The notes under the pieces are model-generated. The model worked only from the letters and a program-made list of their open reading frames with translations. It did not search any database and was not told where the DNA came from. From contig JAJYHI010000093.1 of the NCBI GenBank assembly GCA_021784835.1, forward strand, positions 1 to 21,299: a stretch of DNA of 21,299 nucleotides, given 5' to 3'. A program made the position numbers and the translations under genes. This document shows, piece after piece, positions 14,160 to 21,299 of this stretch. The stretch is from a bacterium. Lineage in GTDB: Bacteria; SZUA-79; Acidulodesulfobacterales; Acidulodesulfobacteraceae. Numbering within the stretch: position 1 is the stretch's first letter; the number at the start of each line of letters is the position of its first letter.

Positions 14160-15776
14160 ATGAACAAACTTTGCAAGACAAAAAAGACGGCAGGGCTAAA
14201 CCCGCTTTCGACTTTTGTTTTTGTCTTAGCTGCGGCGCTGGCATTAATGTTTGCGTTCGGAGGGGCAAAGGCGTCTTATGCATCTGGAGCCGCTCTTTAC
14301 GAAAACCCTAACACCGGAGAGATATTTTTAACGCCCGGACCAGGAAGAGTAAAGGTAGGACAGAGCGTGGTAAACCAGCTGTTAAATCCAAACGCAGGCA
14401 AGACGGCCCAACAGATTAAAAATCTAAAAGCCACGGAAAAGAAATTAGAGGCTTCGCTGGAAACCGTTAAAGGCGAAACTCTTCCGGCGTGGACGAAGCA
14501 TATTACGTTAGGCACCTTAGTTTATATGGGTTACGGATATTATACTCAGACCGGTTTTTCTCCGGCGCTGCAGCTTCAGGAGAATCCTGCCGGTCCTGGA
14601 AACAACGGTTATAACGCTTTTAACGTAAACAGGGCATATTTGATTTTCCTGTATCATCAGGACAATTGGTTTTTAAAGGTTACCCCTAACATTAATAAAT
14701 CTAATAATTCTGGAAGCTCCAGTTCTTCTTCGGGTTTTACTTCCGGCAATGAATATTTCAGGCTTAAATATGCATTTTTACAATTTAACCATGTTTATGA
14801 CGCAAACGGATTAACCGTAAATCTTAAGGCGGGTCAGTTTCCGACTCCTATGGTCGCATGGGAAGACGGAATGCTTGGATATCACGTCGCGGAAAGAACG
14901 CCGTGGGGCGTTTTAGGCGTAACTTCCACGCAGGCAGGTTTGGGCGTTTCCGGTAAATTAAGATTTGACGGAGAAATTTATATGGCTTATAATGCCGGAT
15001 TTTTCGACAACGCAACTTTTCATCAGAACGAAGACGTCGACCAGAAATCTCCTCAAGCAAGGGTATCTTTTTATCCAATGGGAGCCGATTCAAGTCTTAA
15101 CGGCCTCGGCATAAGCGGATATTACGCATGGTCGCAGTCAAATAATTTCGAAGGTAATTTCGGCGTATTAGGCAATAACGACAATCCTACCGCCAGGGCT
15201 TCCGCAGTGCTTGATTACAAAAATCCTAACGGCTTGATAGCGCTTCAGTTCGACTACGGCCTAAACGCCTTGGCCGGCGGTTATGCAAGCGGCGCGGGTT
15301 CCATAAGCCAGGATGCCGGAAGCTGGTGCGGAATTATGGGCGGAAATTATACGTGTAATGCCGCCGGAGCTTCCTATCCCGCATTTGCCGCGGACTTGGG
15401 AGCCTTAGACGCTTACCAGCACAACACCGAGCACGGCTACGACGCATTCGGATATTATAATATTCCGAACAGCAAATTCGGCGTGTTTGGACTTATCCAG
15501 AGATTCTACTATTCCGACCCTTCAACCGCTTTTTGGGTTAATAAGATAGGAACTAATATTTCTTCGGGAAACCCTTACGATTCTCAAAGAGGCGTAATAG
15601 GCGTGGCGTATCACCTGAACAGCCATATTACTTTAACCGCAGACTGGCAGAATTATCAATTCCTTTATGCGAAGGATTACAGGGATTTATCGTCCTCTTC
15701 ATCCGAATATTTAGATTACGGCCAATGGATGGGACAGACCAACGCTTATTTCCTTCAGGCCAGAATAGCATTTTAA
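14160..15776 (+). CDS. outer-membrane beta-barrel porin
   Basis: A 538-aa exported protein. A long signal peptide (about 1-42, core TFVFVLAAALALMFAFGG) is followed by a short coiled-coil-like stretch (about 80-105, QQIKNLKATEKKLEASLETV). The rest is a Gly/Tyr/Asn-rich beta-barrel of alternating hydrophobic strands, closing with a C-terminal aromatic residue (YFLQARIAF) as needed for BAM insertion. The architecture resembles phosphate-selective porins O/P (OprO/OprP) and related anion porins, but no single motif proves the substrate. The start is fixed by AAGGAGGAAG just upstream. The promoter carries Pho-box-like repeats, and an intrinsic terminator follows, so it is a monocistronic, probably abundant product. 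Confidence 0.85.
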   Translation: MNKLCKTKKTAGLNPLSTFVFVLAAALALMFAFGGAKASYASGAALYENPNTGEIFLTPGPGRVKVGQSVVNQLLNPNAGKTAQQIKNLKATEKKLEASLETVKGETLPAWTKHITLGTLVYMGYGYYTQTGFSPALQLQENPAGPGNNGYNAFNVNRAYLIFLYHQDNWFLKVTPNINKSNNSGSSSSSSGFTSGNEYFRLKYAFLQFNHVYDANGLTVNLKAGQFPTPMVAWEDGMLGYHVAERTPWGVLGVTSTQAGLGVSGKLRFDGEIYMAYNAGFFDNATFHQNEDVDQKSPQARVSFYPMGADSSLNGLGISGYYAWSQSNNFEGNFGVLGNNDNPTARASAVLDYKNPNGLIALQFDYGLNALAGGYASGAGSISQDAGSWCGIMGGNYTCNAAGASYPAFAADLGALDAYQHNTEHGYDAFGYYNIPNSKFGVFGLIQRFYYSDPSTAFWVNKIGTNISSGNPYDSQRGVIGVAYHLNSHITLTADWQNYQFLYAKDYRDLSSSSSEYLDYGQWMGQTNAYFLQARIAF

Positions 15777-15813
15777 ATTAATTAAGACTTTTCTCTCTCT
15801 ACACTCCGTAGAC

Positions 15814-15845
15814 AATGCCCGCCTTAAAAGGCGGGCATTTTTTTT
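15814..15845 (+). terminator. intrinsic terminator of the porin gene
   Basis: AATGCCCGCC (15814-15823) pairs perfectly with GGCGGGCATT (15830-15839) around a 6-nt loop, followed by a T-run to 15845. This is the strongest terminator in the window and lies 38 bp after the porin stop. Confidence 0.95.
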
Positions 15846-16140
15846 AATGCGGCGCAGGTTGCGGCGCATATCAAATACAATGAATTTCATTTCATTCCAT
15901 TCCATTCTTTGCCGCAATAAAACACTTACATTTATAGCATTTTTATTTTTAAATATTTTTCTAAGGCCGGGGTTATGTTCGGGGCATATATGTATATCCT
16001 AATGCTGTTAATTTTTTAATATGGATTTGCGCATATAGTTAAAACTAAGGACAATAATTCATAATATTAATTAATTATTTAATTGATAACAAGGGGCGAT
16101 AATATGATAAAATATATTAAATAAACCAAAGAATACTTTA
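15846..16140. other. non-coding spacer between porin terminator and aroB
   Basis: No credible gene is seen. It contains two copies of the near-palindrome TGCGGCGCA (15848-15856 and 15860-15868), a run of five ATTYC-type pentamers at 15884-15908, and then AT-rich DNA. A TTGATA at 16082 could be a -35 for aroB, but no well-spaced -10 accompanies it. Confidence 0.5.
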
Positions 16141-16155
16141 TAGACGGAGAATATA

Positions 16156-17289
16156 TTGCCGATTAAAAAAATCTTAGTGGATTTAAGCAATTCGATTAAA
16201 GACGATAGCTATCCGATACTAATAGGCTCGGGCGTTATATGCCGCGGAGCCGGGGCAGGACCCGGCGGCGGAATTGCGGACTTTTTAAAGTCTTCCGGCA
16301 TAAAAGACCGCGGCCGCGCATTCGTTATTACTTGCGGAACCGTCGAAAGACTTTACGGTTCCGTTCTTAGGGATTTTTTGGAAGGCGCAGGCGTTAATAC
16401 AGTTTTTTTTACGCTGCCGGACGGCGAAACGACCAAAAGCCTAAAATATCTTTCCTACCTTTACGACGGATTAGTAGAAAAAAGGGTTGAAAGGTCAGAT
16501 TTTATAATCGCTTTTGGGGGCGGCGTCGTGGGCGACATAGCCGGATATGCGGCCGCTACGTATTTAAGGGGCATAAATTTTATACAGATTCCGACTACAC
16601 TGCTTGCCGACGTCGATTCGAGCGTGGGCGGAAAGACGGGCATAGACCATGCCGGCGGTAAAAACCTTATAGGGGCTTTCTATCAGCCAAAAGCCGTTCT
16701 AATAGACGCAGATTTTCTTAATAGTTTAGATAAAAGAGAGCTTGCAAACGGGTTTTCAGAAGTTATCAAATACGGCGCCGTGCTGGACAAGAATTTTTTT
16801 TCTTATCTCGAACATAATTACAAATCCATATTGTCTTACGATAAAAACAGCCTTGCGCATATAATAGAAAAGTCATGCCTGATAAAAGCCGGCGTAGTAA
16901 ATAAAGACGAGAAAGAAGCCGGCCTCCGGTCGGTTTTAAATTTCGGCCACAGCCTTGGGCATGCTGTCGAAACTTTGTATAATTACGAAAATATAAAACA
17001 CGGCGAGGCGGTTGCGATAGGAATGGTTTTTGCCGCGATGATTTCAAAAGAGTTAGGCGCGTCGAGCGATGAATCGGTAAACAGGGTCAAAACGATAATC
17101 GAAAACTCCGGACTGCCGGCCGAAATTCCCGCATTTACTCCGGAACAGTTTATAAACGCAATGAAATCAGATAAAAAAGTTGACGATAAATCCATTAAAT
17201 TTGTTTTGATTAAAGAAATAGGCCGATTTGAATTTAAAATGCTGGATTTCGGATATATATATAATTTTTTAAATAAAATACTTAAATAA
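16156..17289 (+). CDS. aroB: 3-dehydroquinate synthase
   Basis: Second enzyme of the shikimate pathway: converts DAHP to 3-dehydroquinate using NAD and a divalent metal (Zn or Co). At 377 aa it is slightly longer than E. coli AroB (362) because of a Gly-rich insertion near residues 30-40. Motifs: FGGGVVGDIAGYAAATYLRG (120-139, NAD site), IPTTLLADVDSSVGGKTGID (145-164), NLIGAFYQP (170-178), and metal ligands Glu202 (GFSEVIKYG), His265 (NFGHSLGH) and His282 (KHGEAVAIGM). The start is TTG, preceded by CGGAGA at 5-6 nt spacing. It is followed after 4 nt by the Xer recombinase gene, so the two are co-transcribed. Confidence 0.97.
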   Translation: MPIKKILVDLSNSIKDDSYPILIGSGVICRGAGAGPGGGIADFLKSSGIKDRGRAFVITCGTVERLYGSVLRDFLEGAGVNTVFFTLPDGETTKSLKYLSYLYDGLVEKRVERSDFIIAFGGGVVGDIAGYAAATYLRGINFIQIPTTLLADVDSSVGGKTGIDHAGGKNLIGAFYQPKAVLIDADFLNSLDKRELANGFSEVIKYGAVLDKNFFSYLEHNYKSILSYDKNSLAHIIEKSCLIKAGVVNKDEKEAGLRSVLNFGHSLGHAVETLYNYENIKHGEAVAIGMVFAAMISKELGASSDESVNRVKTIIENSGLPAEIPAFTPEQFINAMKSDKKVDDKSIKFVLIKEIGRFEFKMLDFGYIYNFLNKILK

Positions 17290-17293
17290 CGGA

Positions 17294-18259
17294 ATGAAAG
17301 AAAAAAACGGCATATCGAAAACGGCTCATTTGAAAAAAGACGAATGCGAGAGTTTAATAGAGGAATATATTTCATTTTTGAAAATAGAAAGAGGTTTAAG
17401 CATTAATACGGTTTCTTCTTATTACTTGGACTTAATGAAATTTTATAAATATGCGGCTGTCGAAAAAGCCGATTTTAAAACTTTGCCGCCCATGTTTTTT
17501 CAAGATTTTTTGGGTTATCTGGCTGAAGATGGACTAAACGGAAAGACAAGGGCAAGATTTTATTCGTCCGTTAAGGGATTTTATAAGTTTTTATTCAAAC
17601 GCAGAATAATAAGCGAATTTCCATTCAGAGATATAGAATATCCTTTCGTGGCAAAAAAATTACCGGATTTTTTAACGAAGGAAGAGATTAAAAGAATCTT
17701 ATCGGTCGATTTTAAAAAACATGGCAAAGGCGGGGCAGATTTCGAAAATATCAGAAATAAAGCGATATTGGAGCTTTTGTATTCAAGCGGTTTAAGAATT
17801 TCGGAGCTTGCGGATATAAAACTCGAAAATTTTAATTTCGATATGAATTTCATAAGAGTTAGGGGCAAAGGCTCAAAGGAAAGAATAGTGCCGTTCGGCA
17901 TTCATTTTAAAGATATCTTAAAGCTGTATCTGCAGGCAAGGCAAAAGTTAGATAAAATTAAATCCGTCAAAGGATACTTATTTATTACGTTGAGAGGCCT
18001 ACCTTTTACAAGGCAGGGCTTATGGAAGATAATTAAAAGAGCCGCGGTTCTTGCGAAATTAGATAAAAATATAACCCCTCATATGCTAAGGCATACATTT
18101 GCGACTCATCTTCTGGAGGGAGGGGCAGACTTAAGGTCGATTCAGCAGATGCTCGGCCATTCCAGCATATCAACCACGGAAATTTATACTCACACGGATA
18201 TAACCCATTTAAAAGAACAGCATATCAAGTTTCATCCCAGAAACAACGCTAACGGATAA
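17294..18259 (+). CDS. XerC/XerD-type tyrosine recombinase
   Basis: A 321-aa site-specific recombinase that resolves chromosome dimers at dif. An N-terminal SAM-like core-binding domain (about 18-105) and a C-terminal catalytic domain (about 125-312) are present. All catalytic residues are there: Arg168 (SSGLRISEL), Lys192 (VRGKGSKER), His263 and Arg266 (HMLRHTFATH), His289 (MLGHSSI) and Tyr298 (EIYTH). The tail LKEQHIKFHPR is XerD-like, but C versus D cannot be settled from one copy. Its position 4 nt after aroB makes it a housekeeping gene rather than an integrase of a mobile element. No dif-like site is seen nearby. Confidence 0.93.
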   Translation: MKEKNGISKTAHLKKDECESLIEEYISFLKIERGLSINTVSSYYLDLMKFYKYAAVEKADFKTLPPMFFQDFLGYLAEDGLNGKTRARFYSSVKGFYKFLFKRRIISEFPFRDIEYPFVAKKLPDFLTKEEIKRILSVDFKKHGKGGADFENIRNKAILELLYSSGLRISELADIKLENFNFDMNFIRVRGKGSKERIVPFGIHFKDILKLYLQARQKLDKIKSVKGYLFITLRGLPFTRQGLWKIIKRAAVLAKLDKNITPHMLRHTFATHLLEGGADLRSIQQMLGHSSISTTEIYTHTDITHLKEQHIKFHPRNNANG

Positions 18260-18323
18260 GCCGGCGCATAAAAAACTCGATAAATAAAGCAGTTGTATAT
18301 AAAAAAGAGAATAAAGCGGCTGT

Positions 18324-18346
18324 AACGGTTTGAAGAATGAACCGTT
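18324..18346. repeat. short inverted repeat upstream of glnD
   Basis: AACGGTT (18324-18330) and AACCGTT (18340-18346) form a 7-bp stem with a 9-nt loop, 28 bp before glnD. No T-run follows. An imperfect direct repeat (AATAAAGCAGTTGTA at 18283 and AATAAAGCGGCTGTA at 18310) lies just upstream. It could be a small leader structure or an operator; no regulator is implied. Confidence 0.35.
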
Positions 18347-18373
18347 CGTTCCTATAAGAAAGAGGATTGCGGT

Positions 18374-21073
18374 TTGACGCCAAAGGATTTAAAAGAAAGA
18401 ATTAAATCGAAATATAAAGCCTTAAGGGACGACCTTCTAAATTTCGATTCCTTTCATACGACAAAAGAAATTTCCATATTTTACGATTCCGTAATTATAG
18501 AGGTGTTTTCGGAAATTGGCGGAGGAGGCGATTTTTGCGTTATGGCGGGCGGCAGCTATTCCAAACTTGAACTTTGTCCGTATTCCGATATAGATATAAT
18601 GATAATCACAAAAGAGGGTCTGCATCCCGAAGCCGCTGCAAAAAGCCTTAAAGATTTTTTTTACTTATTTTGGGACTCGGGAGTTGACCTTGCGCAGATA
18701 GTAATGACGGTTTCCGAGGCCGTTAAACTTTTGAAAGAAGATTTAAAGACTTTTACGTCGTTTTTCGGCGCAAGATATATAATCGGCAATAAGGATTTAT
18801 ACGATAATTTTAAAAACGAGTTTAAAAAAATAGACGCAAAATCAATTTTTTTAGTGGAACTTATGAAAAATTTAAGAAGAAGACGGCTTATCAACGTTAT
18901 GGCCGATAACGACATATTTCTTCTTGAACCCGACGTAAAAGAAGGCATAGGCGGCTTAAGGGATTACTCATATTGCGAATGGATTTATTATATCGCAAAA
19001 AGAAATTTTGAATATCTATCGGGCGGCGTTGCAAAAACAAACGAAGAAGATTCGATAATGGCAACTTTGAAGCATATGGGATTGGACAGTTCGCTCAGGA
19101 AGGAAGATATTAAAGACCTTTATAACGGAAAAAAGTTTATATTGAAGGTAAGGGTTATGATGCATCTGCTAACCCAAAAGAAAACGGACAGGCTTACGTT
19201 CGATATTCAGGAAAACATAGCCAAGGCATTTTATTACAAAGACGGCAAATTTTTAAATAAAATAGAATATTTTATGCACGATTACTATTTGAACGCCAAA
19301 AATATACATATAATATCGAAGCTTATAATAAATCTTTTTATAAAGCCTAAAATTTTAATAAGGAAATCCAAGCGCGGGGGCACTGCCGGCGCAAACGATA
19401 ACGCAGGGGAAAACGGCGTTAATATAGGAGAAAATTTATATTTGGAAAACGGACTGGTCGTTTTAAAAGACAGGGAATTTTTTTTGTCCGACGCGAAAAA
19501 TATTTTTAATCTTCTTCATATTTACCAATCAACGGGCCGCAAGCTGGACATAGAATCAATAAACCTTTTAAAAATAGGCGGAGAAAAATATAGAAAATCC
19601 ATTAAAAACAACGATTTTGCAAAAGACTTTTTTATAAGCCTTTTGAAAAATAAAAAAAGAGTTTATCAAACTTTGCTTCTTATGCATGAAACAAAATTAT
19701 TAAGCGCGTTGATTCCGGAATTTGAAAAAATAGATTCGCTTTCTACCAACGACGTATATCATGTTTATACGGTCGACGCGCATTCGCTTAACGGCATTCA
19801 TTATCTGGAAAATACCGCTAAATTAAACATCGGCGGAGATTCAAAGGAAATATTTAAAGATTTAAACGCTGACGATTTGTTTATCCTAAATTTCTCGCTT
19901 TTGCTTCACGACGTCGGGAAGGGCTATTCCGCGCATCATGAATCTATTGGTTCTAAAATCGCCGTTAAAGTTGCAAAGAGGCTTGGATTAAGCGAGGAGA
20001 GCCAAAATTGCATAGGATTTTTGATATTGAACCACTTTCTTCTTCCGCTGACATCCGAAAGAAGGGATATCCACGACCCTGCGACGATTAAAGCCATTGC
20101 CGGCACTATTAAGGACGTAAGACGCCTGAAACTTCTTTTTATTGTCAGCATTTGCGATTCTATGGCCGTATCCAAAACAAGATTTAATTCGTGGAGGAAG
20201 ATGCTTTTACTAGAGCTGTACGGCAGGACGCTATCTTTTTTGAAGAATACCGGAGAGTATTTTAAGAACGATATGTATTATATAAACAATATTTATGAAC
20301 TTGCGGAAAGATTAAAAAATATTAAAGGCTTTAATTTTCTTAAGAGGAAAGACGATTTAAAAGGATTTATCGCCGGTTTCGTTAATGAATTTTATTCTCC
20401 AAACAAATATTTGACGAGGGAAAGTCCAGAAAATATATTGCTCCATTTAAAATTATTTTCAAAAATTTCTGCAGAACGCAGATTTAATTTCGTAGCAAAA
20501 CCTCATATCGAAGAAGACTATTATGAAATAACGATATGCGGGGAAGACAAAAAAACTATATTTTCCGATATAACCGGAGTGCTTTCTTATTTCGATTTCA
20601 ATATAATGAGCGCGGATATAAATACCCGTAAAGACGGCAGATTTATCGATACGTTTTTTGTGAATCATACATATAAAAAAGTTGACGGAGATATAGACTG
20701 GCATAAGTTAAGGAAGACTTTTTTTAACGTATTTAACGGGAATATTTCATTAGCCGATATGTTTAAGGATAAAATAAAGAGTGAAAGCCTGTATAAAAAA
20801 AGCGGTCCGCGAGTTTCAAATTCCGCCGAAATTTATAATAATATAAGCGACGAGTTTACCGTTATAGAAATTCAAGCTTTAGACAGAAAAGGACTGTTAT
20901 ACGACATCGGAAGGATGTTTAACGGGTTTAATATAAATATATTCGCTTCTAAAATAACGACGCAGGGAAATAAAGCTTTCGACACTTTTTACGTAAAAAA
21001 CGACTATGGAAATAAAATTAAAAATCTGCTCCAAATAAGAAGGATTAAACAGGCTATAGTAAACGGCATTTAG
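18374..21073 (+). CDS. glnD: PII uridylyltransferase/uridylyl-removing enzyme
   Basis: Bifunctional nitrogen sensor that uridylylates PII when glutamine is low and de-uridylylates it when glutamine is high. At 899 aa it is full length (E. coli 890). Domains: nucleotidyltransferase with GGSYSKLELCPYSDIDIMI (59-77) and catalytic Asp72/Asp74, GlnD-type helical linker, HD phosphohydrolase (about 460-610) with LLLHDVGKG and His512/Asp513, then two ACT domains starting about residues 716 and 828 that bind glutamine. A low-complexity Gly/Asn insertion sits around 338-356. The start is TTG with AGAGG 8 nt upstream. It is 114 bp after the Xer gene and may share its transcript. It links functionally to amt at the window start, but PII itself is not present here. 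Confidence 0.96.
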   Translation: MTPKDLKERIKSKYKALRDDLLNFDSFHTTKEISIFYDSVIIEVFSEIGGGGDFCVMAGGSYSKLELCPYSDIDIMIITKEGLHPEAAAKSLKDFFYLFWDSGVDLAQIVMTVSEAVKLLKEDLKTFTSFFGARYIIGNKDLYDNFKNEFKKIDAKSIFLVELMKNLRRRRLINVMADNDIFLLEPDVKEGIGGLRDYSYCEWIYYIAKRNFEYLSGGVAKTNEEDSIMATLKHMGLDSSLRKEDIKDLYNGKKFILKVRVMMHLLTQKKTDRLTFDIQENIAKAFYYKDGKFLNKIEYFMHDYYLNAKNIHIISKLIINLFIKPKILIRKSKRGGTAGANDNAGENGVNIGENLYLENGLVVLKDREFFLSDAKNIFNLLHIYQSTGRKLDIESINLLKIGGEKYRKSIKNNDFAKDFFISLLKNKKRVYQTLLLMHETKLLSALIPEFEKIDSLSTNDVYHVYTVDAHSLNGIHYLENTAKLNIGGDSKEIFKDLNADDLFILNFSLLLHDVGKGYSAHHESIGSKIAVKVAKRLGLSEESQNCIGFLILNHFLLPLTSERRDIHDPATIKAIAGTIKDVRRLKLLFIVSICDSMAVSKTRFNSWRKMLLLELYGRTLSFLKNTGEYFKNDMYYINNIYELAERLKNIKGFNFLKRKDDLKGFIAGFVNEFYSPNKYLTRESPENILLHLKLFSKISAERRFNFVAKPHIEEDYYEITICGEDKKTIFSDITGVLSYFDFNIMSADINTRKDGRFIDTFFVNHTYKKVDGDIDWHKLRKTFFNVFNGNISLADMFKDKIKSESLYKKSGPRVSNSAEIYNNISDEFTVIEIQALDRKGLLYDIGRMFNGFNINIFASKITTQGNKAFDTFYVKNDYGNKIKNLLQIRRIKQAIVNGI

Positions 21074-21101
21074 CGTCGCAGGGCAGGCGGGTGCGGTTTA
21101 A

Positions 21102-21123
21102 AGCCGCCCATATTCCGGCGGCT
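21102..21123. terminator. GC-rich hairpin after glnD
   Basis: AGCCGCC (21102-21108) pairs with GGCGGCT (21117-21123), with an 8-nt loop, about 30 bp after the glnD stop. No U-tract follows on the + strand, so it may be a weak or factor-assisted terminator. Confidence 0.35.
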
Positions 21124-21172
21124 CATCCGGAAAATAAAAATTCTAATGCAGGATTAAGGCTTATGAATTCGC

Positions 21173-21299
21173 TGTTGTCAACTTTTAATTTGTCTATTGA
21201 ATTTAACTTTTAATTTGTCATAATATCCAGTTTATTATTATTTACTTTAAAAATATCTAATCTGCTCTAATTGCAATCAACTTTCACCACCCCCTTTGC
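21173..21299 (-). mobile_element. possible end of an IS21-like insertion sequence
   Basis: AACTTTTAATTTGTC occurs at 21180-21194 and again at 21205-21219 (25-bp period), beginning close to a TG at 21173. On the complementary strand a GGGGGTGGT stretch lies at the window edge. Multiple short direct repeats near a TG terminus and a GGGGTGGT-type stretch are typical of IS21-family ends. The transposase genes would lie outside the window, on the minus strand. No target duplication can be checked. Confidence 0.3.

Noticed and set aside
15884..15908. ATTYC pentamer run as a phase-variable repeat
   Set aside because: Copies are imperfect and lie in a spacer far from any start codon or promoter I can define.
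15711..15917. Minus-strand 68-codon frame across the porin end and terminator
   Set aside because: It runs through the intrinsic terminator and porin coding DNA, with an Arg-rich composition typical of a shadow frame.
17294..18259. Tyrosine recombinase as a phage or integron integrase
   Set aside because: It is 4 nt after aroB in a housekeeping cluster, has Xer-like length and tail, and shows no flanking att repeats or tRNA.

Overview
The window is about 21.3 kb of AT-rich chromosomal DNA. Coding regions look to be roughly 35-40% GC and spacers are far more AT-rich. The organism is Gram-negative: it encodes a signal-peptide-bearing outer-membrane beta-barrel porin ending in Phe, a lipoprotein diacylglyceryl transferase (Lgt), a NarX/NarL-type two-component pair and a full-length GlnD. 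Gene content and base composition would fit an AT-rich deltaproteobacterial-grade lineage (for example Sva0485/Acidulodesulfobacterales-like), but no rRNA is present and this placement is a guess. Most genes are on the + strand; only kup is on the - strand. TTG starts are frequent (kup, aroB, glnD). No tRNA, rRNA or CRISPR was seen.

Layout: (1) 1-2089: an ammonium transporter followed after 2 nt by a DsrE-like small protein, then a second 59-aa DsrE/DsrH-like small protein that is easily missed. (2) 2138-5387: an LsrF/DhnA-type class I aldolase and a large YyaL/DUF255 thioredoxin-domain protein. (3) 5599-6897: a secreted LysM-NlpC/P60 peptidoglycan hydrolase with a perfect internal 310-bp duplication, preceded by a very long AT hairpin. 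(4) 7034-9758: lgt and kup, convergent with overlapping 3' ends. (5) 9878-12943: an operon of PhnD-like periplasmic binding protein, HAMP histidine kinase and NarL-type regulator, resembling a three-component anion-sensing system. (6) 13235-15845: a TorD-family molybdoenzyme chaperone, probably starting at a rare ATT codon, then a porin whose promoter carries four 11-bp repeats with the geometry of a Pho box, closed by a textbook intrinsic terminator. (7) 16156-21073: aroB, a XerC/D recombinase and glnD. (8) 21173-21299: direct repeats resembling one end of an IS21-type element.

How the genes may work together: Amt and GlnD both belong to nitrogen/PII control, although no glnB/glnK is present here. 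The most interesting stretch is 9.9-15.8 kb. There, an anchored PhnD-like binding protein with its only cysteine in the ligand-pocket motif is tied to a kinase/regulator pair. A TorD chaperone with no molybdoenzyme in the window follows, and then a porin with an apparent PhoB-type promoter. This could be an oxyanion (phosphate, phosphite, arsenic or similar) sensing and uptake neighbourhood, but the ligand cannot be read from the sequence.
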